Below are positions 1 through 10,821 of a stretch of DNA of 64,000 bases, piece after piece; position 1 is the first letter of the stretch; the number at the start of each line of letters is the position of its first letter. Both the position numbers and the translations under genes were made by a program. The DNA is from Gymnothorax reevesii (lineage: Eukaryota > Chordata > Actinopteri > Anguilliformes > Muraenidae): assembly GCA_029721435.1 (NCBI GenBank), contig CM056582.1, forward strand, positions 42,118,611-42,182,610. Direction: 5' to 3'. The notes beneath the pieces are model-generated. The model did not search any database and was not told the DNA's origin. It was given only the letters and a program-made list of their open reading frames with translations.

Positions 1-655
1 ATATTTTCAAAGTTTGCGTATAGACTTCTGCTATTGAAGTGAATAATGGATATACAATTATCTAGATTAATATGATTGAACTGCTCATCAGAATAATAGC
101 AGCAGTCATTATTAACATGCTGGATGGAATTTTTCTCAAGGTCAATATCTTGACCACAGTCATGCAGTTCCCATCCAGTTCAGGTATACGCGCTTGCACG
201 CAAGTACGCTCACACGCCCAATGCACACGCTGCACATGCCATTTCCTCCACAGAGAGCAGAGAGCGCGTAAAACAACAGACCATGCAGTCAATGTTTTCA
301 CGAAAAGAGGGGAAGAAAAAGTCCACAACTGCCATCCCATCACAAGGAAAAGGGCGAGAAATTCATTCTATGATAATGGGGGTAATCCATGCATGACTTT
401 AGCGACTTTTGGGATAGAACAAAAAGCAAATATATGCTCCAACCAGAAATGACAGTTTATGTCAGAGCTTGAGGAAAACAAACAAGCTACCAGCTTAAGT
501 GCACAACATATATAGCACATCCCATCCCATCCCATCCCATAAAAAACAGAAATAGACCAAGAAAAAAATATTAGAGCGACAAAGTCGAGTATTAGTAATT
601 TACCGTCCCTTCTCATGGAAATTACAAGTCCTGCACACCAGCTTATTCGGCTACT
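1..655. other. Unassigned stretch with short CCCAT repeat
   Basis: No protein signature was found on either strand. It lies downstream of the minus-strand LINE ORF1 remnant, where a second LINE reading frame would be expected, but no endonuclease or reverse-transcriptase motif is visible. A short perfect run of four CCCAT units sits at 521-540. Confidence 0.4.
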
Positions 656-1357
656 TCATTTATATTTCTCAAAGTCTTTGATGTCCCTTACCATAATGGC
701 TTTTGCTTCCACGGGAGATCTGTTTAACTTAATCCACACTTTGCAGTTTCTCGTCCAAGTGTTTGTAATTTGTTATGCTTTTTTAAGATGCTTAATGGTG
801 CTTGCCATTCTATGTCGGCATTCTTTTTTGTTGGGTGTTTATTCAGAAATGCATTCTTTCCCCGCAGCTTTCAGGCCTGGCTCAGTAATTCCGTTTTGAC
901 TTTACGGTTCAGAAAGCGCATTACAATTAATGGTTTGCCGTTACTGCCCTTCCTTGGTAGAGTACTGAGAATTCGATTGCTTGCAAGTTCATACTGTGAC
1001 TTTGAAATAACTGTATTACCTGCTTCTTCAGGGAGAATTGTTCGCTCGACTGAGTGTCTTCACCTTTTGTTCCGGCAACCACGCGAGAGTAGGTCTGGAG
1101 TTTTGACTCAAGTCCGCTTATTAGCTGGTCATCCATTCGGGAGTATTGTGCGAGATCATCTACTCATCGTTCCAGTTCAGATTTTTAAAATCCTTTTCTT
1201 TAATTGTAAGCTTGAGCTCTTGGACTTCCTCCATTAGCTCAAGCAACTTCGTTTGTCGGTTCGCCACCTTGCTGCTCTCCTCCGACATGGAGTTAAGAGA
1301 CTTCTTAATGTTCTCCATTTCATCATCATTTTGTAGGGTTTTCTTCGTTGTTGGCAT
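656..1357 (-). pseudogene. LINE ORF1-like protein remnant
   Basis: The minus strand reads from an ATG at 1355-1357 to a TGA at 656-658 with several frameshifts. The first ~60 residues (MPTTKKT... LLELMEEVQELK) form a heptad-rich coiled coil. Next comes a stretch with MDDQLISGLE and YSRVVAG, then HPTKKNADIE, then NCKVWIKLN and EAKAIMVRDIKDFEKYK at the end. This order (coiled coil, then a small basic nucleic-acid-binding domain) fits ORF1 proteins of non-LTR retrotransposons, which coat the element RNA. I recognise the pattern from teleost LINE ORF1 proteins but cannot name the clade. At least three frame changes are needed, so it is dead. No ORF2 is seen downstream. Confidence 0.6.
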
Positions 1358-1462
1358 TATTCACCAACCATTTAAATAATTGATTTTTACGCAGAGCTGT
1401 TCGTTCGTTTTAATTCAGGCTACACGAACGCCGTACTCTGTGTGTCGCGTTCCAAGAGTATG

Positions 1463-1577
1463 ATAGCCCAGTGTAAGAAAAGTTTTTCTCAAAAATCTAA
1501 ATTCCCAACAGAGAATTCATACAGGTGAAAAGCTCTACAAATGTGATCAGTGTATGAAGAGCTATTTATGGAACTCT
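1463..1577 (+). pseudogene. C2H2 zinc-finger fragment
   Basis: One frame reads QCKKSFSQKSKF and, after a frameshift near 1505, RIHTGEKLYKCDQC followed by MKSYLWNSG. The HTGEK linker followed by a C-x2-C pair is the hallmark of tandem C2H2 fingers. Only parts of two fingers remain. The fragment stops exactly where the Harbinger-type terminal sequence begins (1578), so it is probably the flank into which that transposon landed. It is too short to tell which zinc-finger gene it came from. Confidence 0.6.
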
Positions 1578-1779
1578 GGGCACGTATTCACGAAGCATCT
1601 TAGTGCTAAAACTCCTAAATATAATGGGCGTGTCAGTCATAAATTTAGGACTCCCAATTATTTTTACTAAGTATCATTCACAAAGCATTTTAGGCCTAAA
1701 AGTAGCTAAGTCTGAGAGATCTTAAAAGTAGTCAAGAGGACTCCTAACTCGCTAAAGCCTATTCACTAAAAATCTGAAA

Positions 1780-2488
1780 ATGGCTGCTGCTGTTGAAAGA
1801 TGGATTGACTTGGAAATTCTTAATGATGCGCAGTTGTTGAAAAGATATCAGATCAACCATGAAGGAATTTTTTTCGTTGTTGACTTGGTGAGGGAGAGAA
1901 TTACATCTCCAAAAATGAGAAACAACCCAATAAGCCACGTAATAAAATGTTTGACAACGCTTCGTTTACTTGGCCACCGGAAAAATGCAACTTTGCAACG
2001 CGGACAGTTTAGGGATTTCACAATCATCTGTCAGTCACTTAATACAACAAACAATCAATGCACTCTGTGAACCCCATATCATCTGAGTGTTTCCAATGGA
2101 CATTCGCCAACAACACAGAATCAAACTTGAATTCATGCCCATCTCAGGTATGTCCGGTATCATCGGCGCTATTGACGAGACCCATATTTGAATTATTTCT
2201 CCGACCCAATATGAGGAGGTATTTGTAAATAGAAAAAAAGTTCATTCCATCAACACCCAGACCTTAGGCCTATTTGATGCCGAATACAATATTTTGGACA
2301 TTGTTGCGAAATGGCCAGGATCCACGCATGACTCACATTTTAATGGAATGCAGCTTATGCCAATTATTTGACAGGCATTATGTGCCTGCGGGATACCACT
2401 TGCTCAGGGACAGTGGCTTTGGTGCTATATCTCCTCTTGCTATGCATGAATTATTTTATTACGCTGTTAAGCGAGGGTTACATTTATA
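1780..2488 (+). pseudogene. PIF/Harbinger transposase (HARBI1-like), decayed
   Basis: The first ~70 codons are open (MAAAVERWIDLEILNDAQLL...). They resemble the HARBI1 family around the SP..RN.ISHVIKCLTTLRLLG helix-turn-helix region. After frameshifts the DDE core is visible: GIIGAIDETHI with the first Asp at about 2174, EEVFVNRKKVHSINTQ, then KWPGSTHDS with the second Asp at about 2329, and LLRDSGFGAI downstream. The segment with the final catalytic Glu is absent; the frame ends at a TAG near 2487. Such proteins cut and paste 3-bp-duplicating transposons together with a Myb-like partner. This copy has multiple frame breaks and is inactive. Confidence 0.75.
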
Positions 2489-2599
2489 GCTCATCATAAT
2501 AATACCAACCTATGTCATATTTTGTCTACATAATTAAATTGTAGGCTATAAATTACAAACAAGCTTAGTCTGCTTTCCTGTTTGCACCCTATAAACGGG

Positions 2600-2734
2600 C
2601 TAGCCTTCAATCTCAGACCTCCCCTGCGATTGCCGCCCATTTCACCGCTTCTCGCTGTCCGAGACACCGGGGAATGCAGCATTGATCTGAAGGCTGATAT
2701 TATCCCACGCATCCCACTTGGATTTGCTGTCCAC
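2600..2734 (-). pseudogene. Myb/SANT-like Harbinger accessory protein fragment
   Basis: On the minus strand the frame reads VDSKSKWDAWDNISLQINA followed by AFPGVSDSEKR and a stop. A frameshifted continuation VKWAAIAGEV follows. The W...W...I...N pattern is typical of the Myb/SANT-like DNA-binding domain of Harbinger second ORFs, which carry the transposase into the nucleus and to the TIRs. The N-terminal helix is missing because the frame abuts a dispersed repeat at 2737. Orientation is convergent with the transposase pseudogene. Confidence 0.5.
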
Positions 2735-2737
2735 CCT

Positions 2738-2870
2738 CAAGTCTCACGCATTTTTTAGGCTTATTCACCGTAGCCTGCAATTATTCAGAGAATGATCATC
2801 AATGAAATTTTCACGCGGAATTAAAATCCATGTGCACTGAAGTTTCAGTTTCAGTTGCATACTTGTCACA
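2738..2870 (+). repeat. Dispersed repeat D, single arm (copy 1)
   Basis: It starts CAAGTCTCACGCATT and continues TTTAGGCTTATTCACCGTAG, GCGGAATTAAAATCC and TGTGCACTGAAG. The same order of motifs is found at 13532-13735 and, more diverged, at 44673-44946. The left edge abuts a Harbinger Myb frame. The GAGATGC end seen in the other copies is missing here, so this copy is truncated by a few bases. Confidence 0.65.
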
Positions 2871-3001
2871 CTTAAATGTTTCAGATCATGAGACAAATGT
2901 AATATTAGACAATTAGGGAAAATACAAAATGCAGTTTGTCAAAATGACATTTTTTAAGGGAAAAAAGCTATCCTAACCTACCTGGCCCTATGTGAAAAAG
3001 T
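2871..3001. other. Short unassigned spacer
   Basis: AT-rich sequence with no recognised motif between repeat D and the Tc1 fragment. Confidence 0.3.
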
Positions 3002-3437
3002 AATTGGCATAAAAATAACACAGCATTTCATAAAAAAGAACATCATAGCAACAATCAAACATGGCGGTGGTAGTATGATTGTCTGGGGCTGCTTTGCTGC
3101 TTCAGGACTTGGATGACTTGCTGTAATTGATAGAACCATAAATTCTGCGCTCTACCAGAAAATTCTGAAGGAGAATGTCCGACCATCAGTTTGTGAACTC
3201 AAAATTCAAGCGTACTTGGATTATGCAGCAGGACAATGATCAGAAATACACTAGAAAGTCCACCTCTGAATGGCTTAAACACAAAATGAAAGTTTCGGAG
3301 AGGCTTAGACTAAGTCAGGACTTTAATCTGATTAAAGTCATGCCGCAGCATCTCAAACAGGTCGTTTATTCTCGAGAACCCTCCAATGAGGCTGAATCAA
3401 AAAAATTCTGCACAGAGTGGGTCAAATTTTCTTCAGT
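3002..3437 (+). pseudogene. Tc1-like transposase, C-terminal fragment
   Basis: After frame corrections the plus strand reads [50 protein letters not shown], then TWIMQQDNDQKYT with the second catalytic Asp (QQDND), STSEWLKHKMKV, and a C-terminal part with LKQVVYSREPSNEAESKKFC. This is the classic Tc1/mariner DD34E catalytic domain of cut-and-paste transposases. The normal S-P-D-L-N-P-I-E block is mutated beyond recognition, and the N-terminal DNA-binding domain is absent. The fragment ends where a SINE-type tail begins. Confidence 0.75.
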
Positions 3438-3712
3438 ACTGAAGGAGACGCCGTCTTTTGGCTGAGACGTTAAACCAAGGTCCTGACTCTCTGGTCATTC
3501 AAGATCCTATGAAACTCCTCGATAGGAGAAGGGGGTTCCCCAGTGTCTTGGCTAACCTCCCAACCTGGCTCTTTAGACCTGCCATCTAATCATCCCCTGA
3601 TGTAATTAGCTGTGCAAATTGCCCTCTCCCTCCCCACCTCAACCCTCAGGGCTCCCTTGAAAAAGAGATTTCGATCTCAACGGAACTTCCCTGGTTAAAT
3701 AAAAATACACTG
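3438..3712 (+). mobile_element. SINE-type element / teleost dispersed repeat tail
   Basis: It contains GAAGGAGACGCCGTC, GCTGAGACGTTAAACC and GTCCTGACTCTCTGGTCATT, and ends with GATCTCAACGGAACTTCC followed by CTGGTTAAATAAAAATAC. I recognise this as a widespread teleost SINE-related 3' region. It follows the Tc1 fragment directly. No clear target duplication was found. Confidence 0.55.
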
Positions 3713-3835
3713 GTTGAATCAGACCACATTTAAAACAGGGGGAAAAGGTATATAAACAAACAACTAAAAACTCAAAGAAACCCTAATCCCTAAATGATGT
3801 AGGAGCTCTTGGTCTGATCCATGGGAGGGACGTCT
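3713..3835. other. Short unassigned spacer
   Basis: A-rich sequence following the SINE tail, with nothing recognised. Confidence 0.3.
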
Positions 3836-5093
3836 ATGATGCGATCAGGAACCAGTCGCGAGAACCAAGCAATGCAGTAGATCCGATTTTATTAATATAG
3901 GGAGAAAACCCCCGCAGAGCAGAAGCCAAAGGTAAAAAGTCCACACTCCAAAAATCACAATCCAGTTGGGCAAAAATAGAGACAAAAACCAGGGCAGCAA
4001 TCACAGTACTCGTGGTCAGACAAAAATGGGTTCGGTAAGCAGGCACAGGTATATGAGAGAAGCAAAGCCAAAAACCAATGGGCAGCAATCATAGGACTCG
4101 TAGTCGGGCAGACAAGGGTGAAAACGCAGATGCAACAATCAATACAAAATCACAAATCCAAAAATGGAAAAGTTGGACGTTCCAGTCAGAAAGAAATCTC
4201 TGAGAGAACTAGGCGAGAGAAACGTGGCACAAGCAAACTGACAGAAACGATCTGACAAGAAAGTGCTGTGAAAAGACTCCTAATATACACTCCAGGGGAA
4301 TTACATACTACACAGAACACAGGTGCTGGAAATGACACTATTTACAAAGGAGGGAACAAGAGGGAGAGCCTAATCACATAAAATAGGCATAAGCCAAAAG
4401 GCAGACAGGGATCACAAGACAATCCTATAGACAAACATACGGCTCCAGTCGAGGAGTTCTAATGTGCACAGATAATAAGAGAAAGGACAGCACGAGCAGA
4501 TGTGGAGAATCCACAGAAATGCAGCAGAGAAGATTAGGGAACGGCAAGGGGCGAAGACTAGAACAGGGCGAGTGCTAAGAGCTTGTTAATCAATTAGTAA
4601 GTACGGCTATACAATCCCAAGTGCTTGTTAGTAAGTTACTATTATATACAATGTTAGTTGGATTAGTAATTTTAGCGAAAACAACAAACTGTTAGTATAG
4701 GTTAGAAAAATAGAAAAGTAAGGTGAAGGAAGTGAACGAGATTGGAAGGAAGGTTGAAATCCAGAAACCATTAAATCACCCGAAAGAGTGGCAGTACTGG
4801 GGCTGTGAGCAATGACAAGACAAGAGACCAGACAGGGGGAGACAAAGTGCAATGCATGGTAGAAAGCAAAACATGGACCGGGATAAACTACGGTAAAAAG
4901 TAAAACGTGGAAAAACTAAACTATGACAATGCATGAATAAATCAAAGTAACCAAATCACAATACACATTACAAAGAATAGTCAGACATGGCAAATATCCA
5001 AAAATAAACATGGCAAACAGATCATGGGCATGGCAAAGCAGAACAAGGACATGGCAAGACAGGGCAGAGACATGGCAGACAAGCAGAATCACT
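3836..5093 (-). mobile_element. LTR-like repeat, family L, copy 1
   Basis: It shares with the copies at 24718-25705, 34801-35478, 40509-41672 and 41875-43056 the block order (plus-strand view) TCAGGAACCA.TCGCGAG, TTTATT, GACTCCTAATATACAC, GTGCACAGATAA, a GTTAGT-rich patch, AAATCACCCGAA, and GACAAAGTGCAATG. Sense is minus: the AATAAA-type signal then lies near the 3' end, as in a long terminal repeat. Two relatives at 40.5 and 41.9 kb have 5-bp target duplications, so I infer that this is an old solo LTR. It has lost the TGT...CA ends, and extra ~70-bp tandem-like variation is visible around 3960-4140. Confidence 0.6.
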
Positions 5094-5269
5094 TCAGTAT
5101 AAAGCTATGCTCCGCCCTCAGCCCCATCCTTTGTCTGTCCTAACAGGAGATGCCACACAGCAGCCAGGTAACTCAAAGAAAAGATAAATGAAATAATAGC
5201 AAAATGGCAAACAATGTAAACTAAATGTGTGTGCTCCATCCAAAAAAACCATGTTGTCAAAGTGCTAAC
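5094..5269. other. Unassigned spacer
   Basis: Sequence between two LTR-like copies with no recognised coding or repeat signature. Confidence 0.3.
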
Positions 5270-6458
5270 AAACTAATTTTAAACAAAACATGATATGTGT
5301 AAGGAGAGGTCAGAGGAACACCAGTTGCAGGATCAGAAGTATCTATTAAACACAACACACTAAGGGAAAATTGGCAGACACGCCAGAAACAAAACACTGT
5401 GCACAAGCACTGAACAAATGGGAGAACTGAAGTAAACACTCCAAGAGTGGATAAGCAAAGAAAACTAAAACTGAACCTAACTATACTAACGGTCACACTG
5501 GTAGACTTAAACACGGGGCAGAAAAGACAAGGGCGCAGCAAAATATTAGACTCTGGAATAATACACAGGAGAAACTCGGAAGGCACGAGGAGCTGAGATT
5601 TCGCCATGTAGACAATACGAGTCAATACGAGAATCCGTCTGATTTTCCCCTCTCAGCTCTGCCACATAAATAGTCACGAGAGAAGGCGGGTGCTCAAAAT
5701 GCAATCTCGAAAGGAAACAGAAACACATGGAATTAATAAACAATTACACGAGAACCGGGTTAACTATGACTCTAGTCATTAGTAATATCCTATCCTATCT
5801 CCTATTACTCACCATATGAATGAATCTTATCTGCGTGAATAAGTTTGTGTGATCTGTTTTTTTTTTTTCTTCTTCTTCTTATGGAGACATCATTGCATGT
5901 AAAAATACAATTCCAATCATGCATTGGAATGATGAGGCTTTTGGAGGTTTGGGCGGTTCACTGAAGAATTGATAGCTTTGAGAGTTGTTGGTGTGTGGTT
6001 ACGTTTCTTTATTTTCTAGGTTTTTTTTTTTTTTCCCTTTCATTGCTATATTATATATTTTTTTCTTTTCTTTCTGTTTTTTTCTTCGTTTAGTCCCTCC
6101 CTCAAGAGGTGATACATCATTGTATTTAAGTCCGGCAAAATAATAAAGTTGTCCTCCAAAGAGGGGGGGTGGTGGCGGGCAAAAAAAAAGTAATATCCTA
6201 TCTGAGAACGCATTCACTTTCGCGAGACCCAAAATTAAACACAGCTGGAAACAATGAACGAAATACCAGAGCCGAAACCGAAAGAGGAAACGTGATTGGA
6301 CGACGAGACGCAGGCATGCTGAAGGCAGCGACATCACTGGAGGCAGAGAGGGAGTGGATAATAAGACGACCGAAATGGAAGCCAAAAATATAAAAACGAA
6401 CGTAAAGCACAAGCACAAATAAGCCCGGGACAACACACAGAAGGGCAGAATCATAACA
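5270..6458 (-). mobile_element. LTR-like repeat, family L2Y (related subfamily), interrupted
   Basis: In sense (minus) orientation it begins TGTTATGATTCTGCC at 6458 and matches the plus-strand copy at 8125-9050 along its length. Shared blocks include GCATGCTGAAGGC, ATAAATAGTCACGAGAG versus CTGACTATTTATGTGGC, and GGAGCTGAGATTTC. It is interrupted at 5795-6188 by a retroposed insert. A long minus-strand reading frame across it is an artefact of base composition. The far edge near 5270 is approximate. Confidence 0.6.
5795..6188 (+). mobile_element. Nested retrocopy with poly-A tail
   Basis: A 394-bp insert lies inside the LTR-like copy and is flanked by a perfect 14-bp direct repeat, AGTAATATCCTATC, at 5781-5794 and 6189-6202. 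The insert ends in a run of A at about 6180-6189 and has an AATAAA signal at 6142-6147, some 30 bases upstream of the tail. Long perfect target duplication, poly-A and a polyadenylation signal are signs of LINE-driven retroposition. The body is T-rich and I do not recognise the source transcript, so it is either a processed 3'-UTR retrocopy or an unfamiliar SINE. Confidence 0.7.
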
Positions 6459-8124
6459 CTGTGCGTTTTATGTAATTTAAGTGACTGCAACTCAAAGTAA
6501 CTGAACATGTAATGGTGTTTGAGTGTGTAAATGCTGCAACCTTTTGTGTGGCGGCTGGGAACAGCCATCACAGGAACAGACAAACAATGAACATGGTGAG
6601 GTGTGAGTGCAAGACTGAAAACAAAAAACATGGCAATGCATGGAATGCTGAAGGTAATACAAGAGACTTCAGGCGATGGCATATCCCCTCGGCCCCATGT
6701 CATCAGCTTCAGATTAGCAAAAGGCACCACATCAGAACATGATTACTGTGCATGCCAAGTTTCGTGAAAAAATATTGCACAGGTTTCTAGTTAGGCTCCA
6801 GAAACGAAATGTTCCCAGACAATGGACGGACGGACGTACGGATAGACGGACAACTGCACCCATGACGGTATCACCCCGCATCATATGCTGGTGGAATAAC
6901 AATGACCTGCTAAAATAACAAGGAAACATTAAAAATGATAAATACAAATCTATCAATCTATCTATCTGTCATCATCTAATGTCAGTAAATTAGAATCGGC
7001 GATGGTCTCTTTGTTTTGTTCATATGCCTCTGTTCCTCTGGTAAAGCTTTTAAGGGGTGTTCTGATCGGTGGTTTTAAAACTGGCACGAAATCCAAAACT
7101 AATTCAAACATAGTTTTGGATTTTTGAAACAGAGTTCAAAAACTGGCATCGTTTCTCATGTCCTTGACGAAGGTCTTGGCAGGATCAACAGCAGCAATCA
7201 TGCCTGTAACACCCTCTCTCTCTCTCTCTGTTGATGAATTGGCACTTTTTTAACCTCTTTTTCATCGTAGATTCTTCAAACATAGAAATTTTTAGAGAGT
7301 TATATGGGCCAGGCTCACAAAATGTGTCCACCTCCCTGGGTACTGAAAAATAATGAAAGTACCCATAGAGCTTAGCTGTGAGTGGTATTTTAATCTATAG
7401 GTGTTGTGAAATCACATTCCAAAGCCATGCGACAGCGACGTTTTTCATATTTACATGGTACCTGTTTACAGTTGGGTCCCTAAACTCAATATTTTGGGCC
7501 GGGTCTCTGCCTTAGTTTCAAGACATGCATATCTTCTAAAGCCTCATACATGCATGGATAAACCTATATCTTCTCAAAATTGCCCTGATATGTATAGAAG
7601 GATAGTACATCTGATGAAAAAAATGGTATATAGATGATAATCCCAACAGTATGTCAACCCTGCCATGGCCCTGAAACAGCCGCAAAATTGCTGCGCGAGT
7701 GCAAACTGCTCTCAAACACAATGTGTAAAATTAATTCAGGCAACCCTATGCTCTCAGTGGTAATTGAATGTCATTAAGGTATATGTCTAATCAAATCAAA
7801 ATCAAAGATCATGGTCATTGATGGAAAATTTGGTGAGTTATGCGCATTTCCCTATACCCTTGCTCGTCAGAAACACGAAAACCTACTCCATCCAGAGGCC
7901 TATAACTAGTGATAATAAAGTTATTTAAGCCTCCAATCAGTGTTATAATTATATATGAGTGATGTCCAGGGCTATGTCACCTGAAATTAGAAACCCTACA
8001 GTGATTTCTTTTTCCCTCGGGATCCCGTCACTGCTGAAAAAAAGAAATTCTGGTCTGCACATTCAGAAAAAATGTTATAAAAACCTATATCAAACTCAAA
8101 AATGGCATAAAAGTATGTAGCCTA
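6459..8124. other. Mostly unassigned; GGAC cluster and simple repeats
   Basis: At 6750-6860 there is a block ending in a GGACGGACGGACG-type cluster, similar in style to the repeat at 27960-28055 and 17355-17610 (family G). Short simple repeats occur at about 6948-6970 (ATCT) and 7215-7230 (TC). The rest, including 7000-8120, gave no protein or repeat family I can name. Confidence 0.35.
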
Positions 8125-9050
8125 TGTTATGATTCTGCCTTTTGTGTGCTGTCTTTGCGTTTATTTGTGCTTTACTTTCGTTTTATGTTTCAGCTTTCTT
8201 TTCAGCCATCTGACGATCCACTCCGATCCACTCCTCTGCCTTCAGTGATGTCGCGTGACAGCCTTCAGCATGCGTGCGTCTCGTCGTCAAATCACGTTTC
8301 CGCTTTCGGTTTCGGCTCTGGTATTTCATTCATTGCTTCCAGCTGTGTTTAATTCTGGGTCTCACGAAACTCTGAGTGAATGCGTTCTCTGATAGGACAA
8401 TTACTAACCCGTACTAACCAGCACTTATTTGAGGGTGATTGTAAATATTTTGTCACATAGTATTAACCTTAATTCACTCATTAGCGAGTACGTGTGTTTC
8501 TGGCTTTCGTGAATTCTGCCTAAGCTATCCCTGATAAACTGCATTAAAAGCTGTGCTTCCTTTTGCTTCTCTTGTGGTGCTTTTTACTCGTCACTTTTAG
8601 ATTACCTTAATCTAGACTGTCTAGCTTGATTGATGGTCTCAGCATCTTGTCTCCAGTCATTCTGGTTAACCCGGTGATTGTGTAATTGTTTATTAATCCC
8701 ATGTGTTTCTGTTTCAGTCGAGATTGCATTCCGAGTTCCCGCCTCCTCTCCTGACTATTTATGTGGCAGAGTAGGGAGGGGGAAGTCAGACGGATCCTTG
8801 TGTTTGACCTAGATCTGCATGGTGAAATTTCAGCTCCTTGTGCCTTCCGAGTATTTCCTTTGTATGATTCCCGAGTCTTGTATTTTGCGGTGCCCACGTC
8901 TTGTCTTCTGCTTGTTTAAGTCTCCCAGTGTGTCCGTCAGTTTAGTTGGGTTCAGTTTTTGTTTTTCTTGTTTATCCACTCTTGGAGTGAGTATTTCTGT
9001 TTCCTCCTGCCTTTGGCAGTGTACCTTAGTTTTCACATTTGTTCAGTGCA
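8125..9050 (+). mobile_element. LTR-like repeat, family L2Y, plus copy
   Basis: It begins TGTTATGATTCTGCC and is collinear with the inverse of 5270-6458. It contains AATTACTAACCCGTACTAACC at 8399, a compact version of the ACTAAC patch seen in family L. It carries about 260 bases (8400-8660) not seen in the other copy. The right edge near 9050 is approximate. Confidence 0.6.
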
Positions 9051-9059
9051 TGAAAGAAC

Positions 9060-9650
9060 ATAAAGAACTTAAAGGACCAGTGTGTGAAATGGGGGAGAAA
9101 CAGTGACATCCAGTGTTCAGATTCTAGACTGCAGCACTCAGTCACGTTCACAGAGATATAAGAAAACTAGAGTGGACAATCCCGCTGTTTTAGTGGCAGC
9201 ACGCCACCACCATCTTGTGTTTATATACCGGGGCAGACGTTTAATGGAAAATGGATCGTCTTCAAGCAAGAGTCAAAAATTACCTCAGAGTTGACAATGT
9301 GGCAATAAGTCAATCATTGGAAAGAAGTCCACATCGCCACAACGTAACGTTCTATGATCTTTGATGACAATCAGCTACAGTAGCGCCAATCAGAGACACG
9401 AAATGTTTCTTTTTCCTCCTCAAAGATTCCACTTTCTCTTTTTGCTTCAGTGGTCTGTGATGGGGGAGTTGTGGGTTGCGTTATGAAGCCTAGCCTGTAC
9501 TAAAGCCAAAGCCAATTGACATGGTTTGCGAGCTGCTAGCAGTTTTAATGAAATCGAGCAAATGGTCAACATTGTTAACGTCACGTTACTTCAAGCACAG
9601 ATATTTTTGCTGCGGTGTTGAGAATTCAGCAGCGGCGGTGCACCGCTATG
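9060..9650. repeat. Putative non-autonomous DNA element fragment
   Basis: The start CTTAAAGGACCAGTGTGTG resembles the end of a common teleost MITE-like repeat; a similar motif is at 31261-31280. The segment includes TAACGTTCTATGATC and GATGACAATCAGC, which I associate loosely with fish repeats. No opposite terminus was found, so this call is weak. Confidence 0.3.
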
Positions 9651-10821
9651 GAATGTAGATTGGGGAAACATTGCCCTCCTCTTTTTACCACAGAGTGGAG
9701 GCATTGAGGAGACAAGTTTGTTGAGTTTAGCCATTGGAAATTGATCCCACTCTAGTTTAATACTAGCCGCCTGCTGCTGGAGAGTTTTGTATCTCCTTTG
9801 ATGGACATTCTGTTTAATTATGCACAAAATGTTCTCAATTGGTGAAAGATCAGGACTGCAAGTAGGCCAGTTCAGTGCATGTACTCTTCTACTACGAAGC
9901 CATGCTGTTGTAATACCTGGAGTATGTGGTTTTGCATTGTCCTACTGAAATACATAAGGCCTTCCCTGGAATTGATGTCATCTGGAGGGGAGCATATGTT
10001 GCTGTAAAACCTTTTATATACCTTTCAGCATTCATGGTGCTTCTTAAAACATGCAAGTGTCCCACACCATATGCACTAATGCATCCCCATACCATCAGAG
10101 ATGCTGGCTTTTGAACTGAACGCTGATAACAGGAGGGGTGGTCTTTTGTCTCTTTAGCCTGGGGGCCCATGATTTCCATCAAGAATGTCAATTTTGGACT
10201 TATCTAACCACAGGACACTTTGCTACAGTCAATTTTAATTGACGATGGACTGTGTTTACAGACAGTGGTTTCTTGAAGTATTCCTGGGCCCATTCAGTAA
10301 TGTCAATGACAGAATCATGCCGGTGAGTGATGCAGTGGCGTCTGAGGGCCCGAAGATCACAAGCATCCAGTAAAGGTCTTCAGCCTTGTCCCTTATGCAC
10401 AGAGATTTTTCCAGTTTCTCTGAATCTTTTGATGTTGTGCGCTGTGGATGATGAGACCTTCAAAGCCTTTGCAATTTGAAATTGGGGAACATTGTTTTTA
10501 AAGTATTGCACAATTTTTTACGCTAACCTTCATAGGTTGGAGAGCCCCTGGGCATCTTTACTTCTAAGAGACTCAGCCTCTCTAAGACATCCCTTTTATA
10601 GCCAATCATGCCACACACCTGATGTCAGGTAATTACTTGTAGCCAGAAGATTTGAAATGATCAAATTTTATGGATAAAATTGTAAAATGTCTCAGTTTCA
10701 ACATTTGAAATGTTATTGATGCTCTATTGTAAATAACATATTGGCTCGGGATCTGGAAGTCATTGCATTTTGATATTCACAATTTACACTTTGTCCCAAC
10801 TATTTTGGAATTTGGGTTGTA
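9651..10821 (-). mobile_element. Tc1-like transposon remnant, copy T1
   Basis: The right end carries the terminal inverted repeat, with GTCCCAACTATTTTGG and GGGTTGTA ending at 10821. On the minus strand a full transposase can be followed with many stops: MPRGSPTYEG (start near 10556), the Paired-like helix-turn-helix region, [42 protein letters not shown], then IENILCIIKQNVHQRRYKTL with the catalytic Glu, and a C-terminus ending near 9660. The left TIR is missing; the element runs into another repeat there. It is a different subfamily from the copy at 36.7 kb. Confidence 0.75.

Larger units (their letters stand above)
1578..2736 (+). mobile_element. PIF/Harbinger DNA transposon remnant
   Basis: The left end begins GGGCACGTATTCACGAAGC, and the first ~200 bases contain several short inverted motifs of the AAGCATTTTAGG type, as in Harbinger subterminal regions. 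It holds a transposase pseudogene on the plus strand and a Myb/SANT-like pseudogene on the minus strand, the usual two-gene content of this superfamily. The right end is missing: the Myb frame runs straight into a dispersed repeat at about 2737. No target duplication can therefore be checked. Confidence 0.6.

Noticed and set aside
5999..6730. The longest simple minus-strand open frame outside pol (243 codons) as a possible gene.
   Set aside because: It crosses the border of the nested retrocopy and the LTR-like repeat, is rich in low-complexity residues, and shows no domain.
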